DNA from: Guadua angustifolia
Taxonomy: Eukaryota > Streptophyta > Magnoliopsida > Poales > Poaceae
NCBI GenBank assembly: GCA_036346375.1
Contig: CM070520.1
Location: forward strand, 44,969,854 to 45,033,853
DNA: 64,000 bases
Direction of reading: 5' to 3'
Shown piece after piece: positions 35,496-47,108 of this stretch. The notes beneath the pieces were generated by a model. The model was not told the DNA's origin and did no database searches. It worked only from the letters and a program-made list of their open reading frames with translations. Positions within the stretch are counted from its first letter, which is position 1. Each line of letters opens with the position of its first letter. A program made the translations under genes and the position numbers.

Positions 35496-36376
35496 CCGGC
35501 GGAGGAGTTGGACTTTTCTTGGGTGGTGCCGGCGGAGGAGTTGGACTTTTCCTATGTGGTGGCGACAAGGGTGAGAGGTCTCTGTGTGGAGAGTGTGGCT
35601 GATTATCATAATCATATTTGTCATCTTTATTGTCCGAGCCAAACTTAATCAAGCTCTTGCGCCACGCGAGAAAGCCATGCACGTTTTCTCTAAGTTTTTT
35701 TCCATTCTCGCCAGGGATCTCTACCTCCATTTTACGGTATTGGCAGACTACACTGTCCACTTCGACCCTGGCAAATCCCGGTGGTATCGAGCGGCAGTGT
35801 AGAACCTGTGAGGAGTTGCATGGCCAAGCCCTACCTTCAGCCACCTTCATGGTAATGTCATATGCGGGCAAATGCAACTTGCACAGTGTTGGTTCTGTGA
35901 TGTCATCCACTGGAAAATGGAGTCCATGCTCTTCGAGAATCCCTGTGGATGCACAACTGCTCTTATGAGAACCGTGACTGAAGATCCGAGGGCTGTCATC
36001 GGGTGGTGGTCATGAGCTGAGAGCTTTCTGTACTGCTTGCTCCACAACCTTATCCAGCTCCACTCTCTGTTCCGCTAATGCTCTCGCCACAGCATCTTTT
36101 ATTTGACGGTCTAGTTGATCTTCTCTTATTCTCTTCGAATGCTTGTACAATGATGCATCAGATGGGAAGCCTTCTTTCCACGACGCCAAACCAACTCCTC
36201 TGGTGCAACCAAGGTGCTCCTTGTTACCCAGGGCAACGGTTAGCTCGTCATTCTCTCTTCGTGGCCTAAAAAAGCCTTGGAAAGACTGCACGTGAGCATC
36301 TGTTATTTTGCGCAACACTTCCTGGGCTCTATCGCTTCTGAAGCTTAAGCTGCCATCATCCGAGATAGAAGTCTCC
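35496..36376 (-). pseudogene. CACTA element second gene (DUF8039-type accessory protein), fragment
   Basis: Reading downward from 36376: SDRAQEVLRKITDAHV and FFRPRRENDELTVALGNKEH, then a basic/coiled stretch (REDQLDRQIKDAVARAL). After a frame change near 36000 comes PTLCKLHLPAYDITMKVAEG, IPPGFARVEVDSVV and VHGFLAWRKSLIKF, the core I know as DUF8039 in CACTA-associated proteins of rice. A Pro-rich tail with a repeated KSPTPPP motif follows. LTR E cuts the tail at 35496 and it continues at 7404. Element C cuts the upstream side at 36376. The gene order fits a CACTA element whose transposase lies upstream on the same strand. Confidence 0.75.
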
Positions 36377-39300
36377 TGTAACATCCTGAAAATTCTGAAC
36401 AGTGAAATGCTATAATATGAATTTGCATTTTGAGTATTTTTGAGTTTCATGGAATTTATGGCTTTTCTTGAATTGATTTCTTGGATTTTGGGTTGCAAAG
36501 ACAAGTAAAGGAAATGGGAGAAATTAAAGGAACCAAAGAAGAGTTTGGGAATAAATTATTTTCTGAATCCAAATTGATGGGGAGATCAATTTACACACTA
36601 ATAAAAGATACAAATGTCAATTGGAATATTAAAAATGAAGAGAGAGGTCAAGCTTGACTAGAAGCAGTGCACCATCTGAAATTTCGAAAAATGTCCAGAG
36701 CTCACCTCCAGCTGAAAAATTTATCAAGTCACCTCTGATATATTATTTACCATTGGTAAAAATCTCAGAGAGTTATTAGATGGGATAAAGCCCCAATTAA
36801 ATCGAAAACAGAAAACAACAAAAGCTGAAAAACACAATGTCAGAATTTTTATAAATTACTGGAGCAACATCTTGAGCTGAAAATATTATCTGAGAATCCT
36901 TGTCTCAAATCCTTTAGAAAAACAAAGTTTCAAAAATTTTACGAAAGATTTGAATCGTCTGGTAATTCAAACACAGAAATAGAAATTCGGTGCACTATGT
37001 CATATCAGAGTTTTAGTAAAAATTTGGCTGACTATTTTGATCCCAGTTTTCGCCAGAAGCTTGTCTATTGCCAGAAGAGAGTATGCAGAAAGTGGGCAAA
37101 ATGTGCTAAAGAAGCTTAGTGGAAAATTAATGCAAGTCCTTTGCCTTTGACCAAAATCCAGCCTTAAGCAAATGCTTGCCCTCACTGCCATGTGGGTCCA
37201 GTCCCACCAGTCAGCCTCTTCTTTGATTGTTTCGCTCCGGTTCTTCTCCTCCTCGGCGAGTTGCTCTCGCTCTCTCTCGATCCTTGCTGAGTCACTCGCT
37301 GCATGGGTCTTGGAGCTCCTCCCGAGTCACTCAACAAGGCGTCATGGCTACTCGGTGGCGTCTGTTGCCTTCGCCAAAGCCCGAGACTTCCCAATTCTGT
37401 AAGCCTGCTGCCGTGGTATCCGAGAGAGGCTGTGCAGGCGCTGCATTCGGGTGTTCTCATTCTCGCTCACTGCAAAGGGCCTTAGTGCGTCGCGTAGGGC
37501 CTCCTGAGTCAGTGGCAACTCCCCCCTGAGCAAACACTGCTTTTTCTTCCCCTTTTGCCATTTTTCGCCCAAGAACAGAAGAATGGGGTGGAGGATGAAA
37601 TCCGTGACTGGTTGCGAGGTACTACGAATCGATTGGTGCAGGTATCCTAAGCATTCTGAGCTCATTCCTCTGTTAATTTCAGCCCATTCCGCCGGAGTGC
37701 CGCCACAGGACCCTTCTTCCCAGATCCGTGTATGACGGCACTCGTTCGGCTCATCTCAACCCGACCACTGGTGAAATCGCATCCTCTGCCTTTCATGATG
37801 CTCGCCGAGCCTTTCTTCCTCAGGATGCTTGGTAATGATCGCCGGCCTTCGCCCGTGGTTCCGCCGCCCATCACCGCGCCGACCACTTTCCCGCCACCAC
37901 GGGTCGAGTCAGTACCACCACGGTTCGTTCGACGCGTCGCCGGTCAGAGGTGTCGCCCTTTCCTCCGTTAAGCCACTGTTCACTAGCGGCGAGGCCGTGA
38001 GTACATTCCCCTGTTTGGTCTCGGCATTGGGCCCCAATGCTAGTGCACATACTCTGAAAAGCCAAATAGGGAAGGCGTAATTTAAGGGGAAAGCACGCTT
38101 GCCATTTTTGGAAAGTTCATTTGTCAGGGATTTTCATACCCAAATAGATTTAAACATTGAATATCTTTTGATCTAGAGGTCCAATTTAGATGAAACCAAT
38201 TTGTAAATTTGTGTAAAATCCAATGGAATTAGAATATGCAAAAACATTCTTGAAAGAGTTGGGTGAGAATATTTAAAATGGAAATGCCGAGAAGGGTACT
38301 CATGTGCTGAGGGGAAAAAGATCAAATTGGATTACACCAGAATCAATGGAATCAACTACTGTTGAAATGCTTGTTCTGGAATGAGTTTAGGTGGGTGAAA
38401 ATATTATGCTTGAAGTTAGTGTACCTTGCTAAATAGACCCATTTCAATTCGGCTAAAGAGAGAATGAGTACAAAATAAAAATGCTGCAAGAGGAAGTAAG
38501 TGGATATCGGCAAATGTAGATGATAGAAACTTCTGGGAGTTTGTATGTGTTGAAAAGGAATCAAGAACTATGCCCAGAATAGTTAGAAGCTAAGTTGAAT
38601 TTTGGCCGATTTTGACGTGGAACAATATGGTCATTTAGGCTATTTCAGTGGTAGATTAAATAGCCTTCCCAAATACTAAAATCAGTAAAACCAGTTTAGA
38701 AACATTGTACAAAGTTTATATTATCACCTTCTGCAAAAATAATTCTATTTGGTTAAGGTTTGCACATTAATCTAGTCAACCCAAAACCCTTAAGTGTCAA
38801 CTTTTCACTTCTCGATTCTTGCCGATTTTATGGGCGTAAACTTTACAATGCCATTCAAGCTTTTTCAGCGATGATTATAAAGTCTTGTCTAAAGTGTAAA
38901 ACTTATGAAATTGGTCTGTGGTGTTGTCCAAAGTATAGGCTATCCAAATAAGAAGAGATAATCTTATTCCAGCATGTGTAGCCTATTAATTTGGATAGCT
39001 TAATAACCCTAAGTAGTCATATGTTGAAGGCTGTAATGAGATGAATGAACTAGAGTTTGCAAATGAAGAAAACTATCGTTAAGTCATTTTTATCACCAGA
39101 ACCTTCCCAAATATTATGTAGATTAAGTTAGTAGCCTACAATTGAAGATCTAATTTGTGCAAAACCAATTCTAAGTGAAATCAAATTGAAGTAAAGAAAT
39201 TAATTACCTATGACCTTATATGATCAATTAAGACTTTTCGTTAACTCGCAAAACAACTTATCTAAATCTGAATTTAGTGAAGAAAACCTCGAATTGATCC

Positions 39301-41264
39301 CTAAGATTTGGCTCTGTAAGAATCTAAGGAAAACAATCTTGCTTGTCTAGTTTTGGCTCTAAGTGCTGCTCAAGCTAAATGCATAAGCAATGTGGTTCCG
39401 GAATGTATGTTGAGAGCAGTAGAGTCAATTCTCTCTGTAACCAGTGAACAATTGTATTAAGCTACACAATTCTAGCATCTTGAAGTAAAAAAAGGGTAAT
39501 TAAGGGACTCATAAGAAAGCAACCACGGAATCTTGTGCAAAAGTTTTATTAAGCTTTCCTATTGGTTTCTTCCATTCTTTCTTTGCGGTTTATAATTTTC
39601 TAATTGGTTCTTTCAATTCGACGTGTAGACACGGACACCTTGAGGAGGAAGAGGAGGAGGCAGTTGTCGAGCCAGGATTTGACATTTGCAGCGAAGAGCA
39701 AGGCAAGCAAATCCTTGACCATGTTGAACCTACTAATTCAACTACCGTATGTTGTTTTTCTGGTTTGTATAGTGCATCCGGGTAATTCTCCATAAAAGCG
39801 CTATTTTGGGTAAGGTTAGTAACTATTCTGGAATGTGTGGTTTTCCTTAATTTGATTGATTCTGTGAACCTTGCGAACCATAGTATGCTTAGACATAGTA
39901 AATGTCGATCGGGTATAACCGTTACAATATACCTTTGCTTAGTTTTGCCGTAGATCGTCATGATGCTTTTAAAATGATTTCACAACTGGTTATTACTCTA
40001 CTAAAGGTTGTTGATATGTTGGTTAAAACTTGAAAACCCGAAAACTATGCTTTGATGCGGGCGACTATGGGCAATAGCCGGTTGTGCAATATGGGCTTTG
40101 CACGTAGTGTAGGGTGGAGTATCGCCCGTGTCGGATTAAGGACCGAGCAATGGGACGCTATTGATCCGAGATTTCCGTGCAACCACGAGGGCTATTATGG
40201 GGTAGCCTTAGCCTATTAAGTTGTTCGGACATGGCTGTGTTCATTGGTAGGCGGGAGCTAGCGCAAGCATCCCCGTTCGGTTTGCTTGGACGGGTTTCCA
40301 CCCACGCAACGGTGTACGCCCTGCCATGTTTAGAAACGTTGTGTTGTGTGTGAATGTGGATCCACGGCTTGGGTGTGTGTTTCTAGTTCTATGGCGGGGG
40401 TTAACGTCCCGGGCTGGATCAAAGTCATGTCTGAATAATGTAACGGCTATGTATGATCGCCTTGCCGGCACACCTAAGGAAGTGTGTCGTATGGCCTAGC
40501 AAAAGGGTGTTTCATTCCTTGTGGGTAAAGCTGTACAACTCTGCAGAGTAATAAATCTAATCGATTAGCCGCTTGCGTTATGGGCACTTGGTGAAGTCAT
40601 TCCAATGCTAGAGTTTTACTTTTTACAAAATGGGTTGATTCTGCTTTTGATAACCAATTGTTAAGCCAAGGATCGACTTGTGTAGAGTTCGCCATTGGGA
40701 ATGCTATGTTCGGAACATGTTTACCTTCTCGGAAATTATTCAAATCTCATCTTTGTTTCTTGAAAATGCAATTTCAATCTATTATGGCATATGTTTAAAT
40801 TCTTTCCAAAAATGCAAAATAACTTATGACCTGTTACTGTTGAAATAGCTGCATAACTAGTAATTGCATTTGCTATAAAGTCTTCTTTGGGTACAAGTTG
40901 TACTCATTCTTGCTATCAACTTTGGTTCGAAGAAGTCGATGAAGTCTTTGGGAGAAGCGCTCGACCAAGTAGGTTTCGGGAATTCACGATGATTTCTTCT
41001 AGGTGTTTGCCTTGTCGGATGCTTGTGGGGTTTTGGTTTGGGCATGCTACGGGCTTTTGGACCTTAAGTTGCCTAGTATCTTCTATTGTTTTTATTTGAC
41101 TTGTAACTAATGCTTGTATAATTAACATCTTTAGTAAGCTGTGTAATATAAGCTTGGCTTTTGTTTGTGATATAAATGTTGTAAACATGTGAGTGCTAGC
41201 TACTGATCCAGGGACTAGTACGGTAATCACATGGAGTTCCTGTTCCTCGGAATGGGGTCTCACA
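36377..41264 (+). repeat. Element C 5' LTR (4.89 kb)
   Basis: Pairs with 47650-52534 at almost equal length. The middle (about 38100-39560) is nearly identical to its partner, while both flanks differ by many short indels, mostly where this copy reads CAG or CTG. The Del-type shared block is at about 40440-40590 with CTCTGCAGAG at 40539-40548. Confidence 0.92.
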
Positions 41265-41268
41265 GCAT

Positions 41269-41283
41269 TGGTATCAGAGCCTA
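41269..41283 (+). promoter_or_regulatory. Primer-binding site of element C
   Basis: TGGTATCAGAGCCTA, a tRNA-Met-type site 4 bp after the LTR end. It differs from the B and D sites only in the last bases. Confidence 0.88.
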
Positions 41284-41473
41284 ATGACTGTAGGAAACCC
41301 TAGGAGTTAAAAGTTTTAAGGTAACTAGTAAGGAATATGAAGATATAAAATTTCAATAACTTAAAAGCCGTCCCCTACTAATAATGAAATTTAGCATAGT
41401 TGCTAATTTTCTTATTCGTAGCTTCTCAACTATCTGTTCTTATGGTTAATAATATTATGTTTATGTCCTTGTA

Positions 41474-42860
41474 GATGGTTCGTTATGTCCCATGTCACGA
41501 GTCCACGGTTCTGAGCTTCGGGAATGATGGGCGCTTTGCACCACTTGCTGGAAGAGTGCCATTTTCAGGGTCATCCATGCTATGTGGTGTTTCAGGCATA
41601 CCTGAGTTCGGAGACTAAGGAGTATGCCACTCGGGTGTTTATTCCTCCTAGGCCGGTTTTCAATGAAGGGGAAAAGTGTTTCGAGGGATGTGGTTCTTCG
41701 ATCGGCGATCGATGAGCGAAGCCGCATATCGTGCCGTGGTTCGATTCGCCGTATGCTTCAGATTTGAGTCCCAAGTATTTCTATCTTCTGGTAGGCCTCT
41801 TATTGGGAGCAATGTGTATGGGGATCGGTTGGAGTCTTGAATCGTGGTCTTAAGGTTATGGTGGACTTTGTGAATAGGTTGGATGGGCACTATGTTCAAT
41901 TGGCGCAGGAGCTTCTGGAGACGCGGAGGCGTGTGGCGTTTCTAGAAACTCATCTAGCCATAGGGGTAGCTCGTGGTACAGTTTCTCAGGCGGTGTTGAG
42001 TATTGGAGAGTCACAGATTCCAGCTGCTAGTCGTCCTCCGCCAGCTTCTTATGTCTATACTCCGGGAGTGAGTCGTGGGGCTAGGATGTCTACCTTAGGA
42101 GGTTGTCCTCGGCTTGTGAATGACAAAGGTATAAATCGATGAGCTTGCACCTACCGCCCGGCTCCCAGTGTTGGCGCAAGGAGTGCACCTCTAGGGCTTT
42201 TGGAAGGGGCTATGAGCTTGTGGAATCATCTTCTGGATTTCTGTGAGGAAGTTGAAGGGTGTCAGATGGTGTAGAAATGTAGGAGGTAGAATGGAAGGGG
42301 AAGCTGTAAGCTCTTTTGTGATGTTGTGTAATATGGGATGAAGGTAGCAGTAACTTTTGTAAGTAGTAGCTTTTGTAAGTGTGAAGCAGTCTGTGAACTT
42401 AAGATTATGTAAAATGATAATAGTAATGCTAATGGGTTGTGTGTGTCAGTGGTTCTAGTAGCCAACACTTATTACTACTCTTGCCTGCACCTTAATCTTT
42501 CAGATGGTGATTCCGGTTAATTGGGCAGTGCTAGTCAGGAGTTTGGCCGAAGATTTGGGGCAGGAAGAAAGCCAAACCATGTTTAATATCAGACGAACGG
42601 CTGTTGGCTTTAAAGTGCAAGCGCATGCTACTACCATTTTATGGGGCCATGTGTTGCGCCAACAGTGAAGCATTGCTATCCCCTCAGAGCCAGGCGGTTC
42701 AAGAAGCGGAAGGAAGTTGTGAGGAAGATCTGTTAGGCTCATGGGTTAGACATAAATAGCTACATCCGGTCACAACAAAATCACTTAAGCCCAAGAGTTC
42801 GGAGGACTGGAAACAGGCGGGAATACTTACGCAGGTTTCGCCCTGCCGGTGCAGTGGCGC
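41474..42860 (+). pseudogene. Element C degenerate ORF upstream of gag (orf0-like)
   Basis: A coding-like stretch in shifting frames between the PBS and gag. MVRYVPCHESTVLSFGNDGR at 41474 and, in another frame, MMGALHHLLEECHFQGHPCY at 41524, continuing with TRVFIPPRPVFNEGEKCFEG. A heptad-like piece (YVQLAQELLETRRRVAFLE) is at about 41900, and a further piece starts at 42503. From memory, an extra 'orf0' upstream of gag was reported in rice RIRE3/RIRE8-type gypsy elements; whether this is homologous is inference. The function is unknown. Confidence 0.5.
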
Positions 42861-43261
42861 CTCCTTCTAGTCCGTCTAGCTCGGGAAGTAGCTGTGATGC
42901 GGATCCACCACCTCCCCATCCTTGATTGGTGGCGGTGGGATAGCTCCAAGTAAATCTGACTAGTAGATGAAGCAATCCTAATCCCAGAATGTTGGTACTG
43001 ATGTGAAGTAGTTAGAATGTAAAAGCACTCTATGTGTATGCGTGTACTAGGTAGTCAGTATGTGTATTTTGCAAGTAATGTATGACTGTTGTTATGATTT
43101 TTGGATGTGTGTTATGATTTCTGGAATGTGTGCTGTATGCATAAATGCTAATGGATTTTCTCTCGCGAATGGTAACTGCATTAGTAAAATTTTCGATGAG
43201 ATGATCCTGTATTTTGTGTTCCTCTTGATATGTTGTATTAAAAGAATAGAAAAATTTCAGG
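42861..43261. other. Element C leader directly upstream of gag
   Basis: About 400 bp with no recognised coding region between the orf0-like area and the gag start. No further signal identified. Confidence 0.5.
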
Positions 43262-46200
43262 ATGAGGTCGACGAGGTCGTTAAGTCAGATCCTTAGGACT
43301 GCGGAGGATCCGGATACTCGTGCTCCAAGAGTGGGTGTCCCAACTCCTCCTCAACCAAACCCTCAGCACCCAAGGCATGGGGCTTCATCCTCCCAGGCGG
43401 CTAGAAGTGATCCTCCTGCTCCTCAGGGAACCCAACATCCTGGTTCTGGAGAACAATTGCCAGGGGAGCCTACCATGGCACAAGTTCTGGCACTAATAGA
43501 ACAAGGTCGGCAAACCGACACTTTGATACTCCAACAAATGGCTCAAACCTTGGCTGCACTAGGCGCAAATCGTGGGGGAAATGGAGGACCGCCACCAGTG
43601 TCCAAGCTGAATGAATTCTTGAGAATCCAACCCCCTGTATTCTCATCGTCGTCTGAACCATTAGAAGCCGATGACTGGTTGCGTGCAGTAGAGAACAAGC
43701 TAACTATCGCACAATGTGATGAGAGGGAGAAGGTGTTATATGCTTCATATCAGCTACAAGGAGCCGCGGCCATCTGGTGGGAGAGTTATCAGGCAGTTCT
43801 ACCAGAGGGTTACGTGGTGTTATGGCCGGAGTTTAAGGTAGCTTTTCGCCGTACCCATATTCCAGCCAGTGTCATTGAGGTGAAGAAGAAGGAATTTCTG
43901 GAATTAAAGCAAGGCAGCATGTCGGTAATGGAGTATTTGCATCATTTTAATCACCTGTCAAGATATGCTACCTATGAAGTGGCTGATGACGCTAGAAAGA
44001 TTGAGAGATTCAGAGAACACTTGAATGAGGAAATTAAGTGGGCACTGATAGCACAAGATATTCATGATTTCCAATCTTTGGTGGACAAAGCAGTGAGAGT
44101 AGAACAGGGAAGCAAGGAATTGCTAGAAAGTAGGAAGCGCAAATGGATGGCGCAGAAAACTGCTGGCTCTAGTCAATTTAGATCACAAAGTGGGCCATCG
44201 ACAAATGTTCGCCGACCACCATTCCAAGTGCAGCGGCCGCAGCGGCAAACTCCTCAAGCTCAGCGGGCTGTGAGTCGGACTCCTCGTACATCACAGCCGC
44301 AGCGGCAATCTGTCCGCCCACCTCAGCAAACAAGGGCGCCGAGTGGTGCTCAGAAGCAGGCACCTAACGTCACTTGCTTTCATTGCAACGAGCGAGGACA
44401 TTATGCCCATTCCTGTCCCAAGAAAAAGGCAGGCCGGCCCCAAGTACCAGTTCAGGGGCGGGCGCAAAGTTCTGGAATTCAGCATTCTCAAAAGTCTTCC
44501 AACCCTCAAGTTCAAAGTGGGAATTTTGGGCGTCTTCATCACGTAACAGTTGAAGAAGCTCAAGATGCACCCGATGTCGTGCTAGGTATGTTCCCAGTAC
44601 ATTCTGTCCCCACTTTGGTCTTGTTTGATTCGGGAGCTTCTCACTCTTTCGTCTCTAAGAAGTTTTCTGAGCAAAATAAGTTGGACGTTTCCTTTTTGCC
44701 AACCTTTATGGATGTTCACTCTCCTGGAGCCACCATTCGCACTACTGTTTTCTGCCCTGAAGTCGGCATAAGGATAAAAGGAGTATTATTTTACGCTAAC
44801 CTTATAGTGATAAAAACATCTGGAATAGATATAATTCTAGGAATGGACTGGTTAGCCAAGCATAAGGGTTGCATAGATTGTGCCAATAGAACTATAACCC
44901 TCATAAATCAAGATGGTATTCAGGTGGAATTTTCGTCAGTGGTCAATTCTCTTAATCAACAACCCGTCTTGTGCTCTGTATCCAATCCTAAGTTGTGTCT
45001 AGTGCCGGTAGCAAGTGAATACCCTGATGTTTTTCCTGCTGAATTGCCGGGAATGCCTCCGGATCGCGATATGGAGTTTGTGATTGATGTTGCGCCTGGA
45101 ACTGCGCCCATCTCAAAGCGTCCATATCGTATGCCTCCTGATGAGTTGACTGAATTAAAGAAGCAAATTGATGAACAATTAAGCAAAGGATTTATTAAGC
45201 CCAAGTGTGTCACCATGGGGAAGTCCTGCTACATTTGTAGAAAAGAAGGACGGAGTCTGCGGATGTGTGTAGACTATCGAGCTCTAAATGAGGTCACAGT
45301 TAAAAATAAATATCCCCTTCCCCGAATTGATGACTTGTTTGATCAATTAAATGGAGCTCAGGTCTTTTCAAAAATTGACCTAAGGTTGGGATACTTTCAG
45401 CTAAAGATCAGACCTTCTGATATTCCAAAGACCGCCTTCACTACTCGTTATGGGCATGTCTTATCCGGTGAAGGAGTAGCAGTAGACCCGGGTAAAGTTC
45501 AAACAGTATTAAATTGGAAAAGACCACAATCAATCACTAAGATTCGGAGTTTTCTGGGAATGGCTGGGTATTATCGTCGATTTATTGAAAATTTCTCAAA
45601 GATTGCAAGGCCATTAACTCAACTCTTGAAAAAGGAAAAGAAATTTGTATGGACTGCTGATTGCGAAACAAGTTTTAAGGAACTGAAGAAGAGATTAACA
45701 ACTGCCCCAGTATTGGTGATGCCCGATATCCATAAGAAATTTGAAGTGTACTGTGACGCTTCACATCATGGATTAGGGTGTGTGTTAATGCAAGAAGGAA
45801 GGGTTGTCGCCTATGCATCTCGGCAACTCCGCCCTCATGAGCAAAACTATCCCACACATGATCTTGAGTTAGCAGCTGTAGTTCATGCTCTCAAGATTTG
45901 GCGGCATTATCTTATTGGAAACAGAACTGAAATTTATACAGATCACAAAAGCCTCAAGTACTTGTTCACTCAACCAGATTTAAACTTGAGACAAAGAAGG
46001 TGGCTAGAGCTAATTAAAGACTATGATCTTGGTATTCATTACCATCCTGGAAAAGCCAACGTGGTAGCCGATGCTCTTAGCCGGAAACTCTATTGTACTT
46101 GGATTTCTGATCAATCTGAGTTAGTGCAGGAGTTTCAAAAACTGAACCTGAGTCTAGTTGAAGAGGGTTTTGTAGCAGCACTTAAAGTCCAACCAACTCT

Positions 46201-46471
46201 TAGAAATCAAATAAAAACTGCACAACTTGAAGATGAAGTTATAATGAAGATTCAACAGCAATTGAAAGAGGACCAAGAATCTGAATATGCTGAGAGTATG
46301 GATGGAATAATCCTACGAGGAACTCGGGCTTATGTGCCAAACAACTCTGAAATCAAGAAGTTGATTCTTTCTGAAGTTCATGAGACACCTTTATCCATTC
46401 ATCCTGGTAGTACAAAAATGTATCAGGATCTGAAAAGAGAATACTGGTGGCCTAATATGAAAAGGACATAG
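43262..46471 (+). CDS. Element C gag-protease-RT-RNase H polyprotein, RT active site deleted
   Basis: An open frame of 1069 codons. Gag domain about residues 110-285; CCHC knuckle CFHCNERGHYAHSC about 372-385; protease LFDSGASHSF about 454-463 with DSG intact and ILGMDWLAKHKGC; RT from about 585 with LRMCVDYRALN and FSKIDLRLGYFQLKI. At about residue 730 the frame jumps from TTRYG straight to GHVLSGEGVAVDPGKVQ, skipping roughly 90 residues that in relatives include the catalytic FIDD loop. RNase H follows (YCDASHHGLGCVL, TDHKSLKYL, NVVADALSR, about 825-940), then the integrase zinc-binding end. Residues about 647-663 are out of frame between two compensating indels. The protein may be made, but the RT cannot be active. 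The frame is lost just after WWPNMKR at 46471. Confidence 0.9.
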   Translation: MRSTRSLSQILRTAEDPDTRAPRVGVPTPPQPNPQHPRHGASSSQAARSDPPAPQGTQHPGSGEQLPGEPTMAQVLALIEQGRQTDTLILQQMAQTLAALGANRGGNGGPPPVSKLNEFLRIQPPVFSSSSEPLEADDWLRAVENKLTIAQCDEREKVLYASYQLQGAAAIWWESYQAVLPEGYVVLWPEFKVAFRRTHIPASVIEVKKKEFLELKQGSMSVMEYLHHFNHLSRYATYEVADDARKIERFREHLNEEIKWALIAQDIHDFQSLVDKAVRVEQGSKELLESRKRKWMAQKTAGSSQFRSQSGPSTNVRRPPFQVQRPQRQTPQAQRAVSRTPRTSQPQRQSVRPPQQTRAPSGAQKQAPNVTCFHCNERGHYAHSCPKKKAGRPQVPVQGRAQSSGIQHSQKSSNPQVQSGNFGRLHHVTVEEAQDAPDVVLGMFPVHSVPTLVLFDSGASHSFVSKKFSEQNKLDVSFLPTFMDVHSPGATIRTTVFCPEVGIRIKGVLFYANLIVIKTSGIDIILGMDWLAKHKGCIDCANRTITLINQDGIQVEFSSVVNSLNQQPVLCSVSNPKLCLVPVASEYPDVFPAELPGMPPDRDMEFVIDVAPGTAPISKRPYRMPPDELTELKKQIDEQLSKGFIKPKCVTMGKSCYICRKEGRSLRMCVDYRALNEVTVKNKYPLPRIDDLFDQLNGAQVFSKIDLRLGYFQLKIRPSDIPKTAFTTRYGHVLSGEGVAVDPGKVQTVLNWKRPQSITKIRSFLGMAGYYRRFIENFSKIARPLTQLLKKEKKFVWTADCETSFKELKKRLTTAPVLVMPDIHKKFEVYCDASHHGLGCVLMQEGRVVAYASRQLRPHEQNYPTHDLELAAVVHALKIWRHYLIGNRTEIYTDHKSLKYLFTQPDLNLRQRRWLELIKDYDLGIHYHPGKANVVADALSRKLYCTWISDQSELVQEFQKLNLSLVEEGFVAALKVQPTLRNQIKTAQLEDEVIMKIQQQLKEDQESEYAESMDGIILRGTRAYVPNNSEIKKLILSEVHETPLSIHPGSTKMYQDLKREYWWPNMKRT

Positions 46472-47108
46472 CTGAATATGTGGCTAGGTGTGACATTTGT
46501 CGTGAGTAAAAGCCGAACATCGGTCGTCGTCAGCAGACTCGCAACCATTGCAAATTCGGAATGGAAATGGGATGACATCAAGACGGATTTCATTCTTGGT
46601 TTGCCCGAACTCGAAAGGGAATGATTCAATTTGGGTAATTGTAGATCGATTAACCAAAGTGGCACATTTCATTCCAATGAACTACCTATTCGGAGACAAG
46701 CTTGCTGAACTACATTAGCAATATTGTGCGTCTACATGGAGTACCAAAACGATTGTATCCGATCGTGGATCACAATTCACATCTCGCTTTTGGGAAAAAT
46801 TGCATAGTTTTTGGGAACCAAATTAGCTTTCGATTCGCCTATCATCCTCAAACCGATGGGCGATGAAAAGGGCAAATCAAATCCTTGAAGATATGTTATG
46901 AGCACATGTGTTATCATACAGCACTAATTGGGAGAAATGTCTCGCTTATGAATTCTCATATAATAACAGCTTCAAGCAAGTCCGCAAATGTCCCCATTTG
47001 AAGCCCTTTATGGCGTAAAATGCCTGACACCTCTTTTACGGGTGCGAAGTTGGAGAAAGGAAATTCTTTGGTCCAGATTTAATTCAAGAAGCCCAAGAGC
47101 ATGTAGAT
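46472..47108 (+). pseudogene. Element C integrase core, frameshifted
   Basis: Pieces in different frames: WKWDDIKTDFILGLP at about 46565 (first catalytic Asp), VDRLTKVAHFIPMN at about 46645, TIVSDRGSQFTSRFW at about 46750 (second Asp), a Pro-Gln-Thr-Asp-Gly-like stretch at about 46850 where the catalytic Glu is expected, and SPFEALYG at about 46995. At least four indels separate them. Confidence 0.82.
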
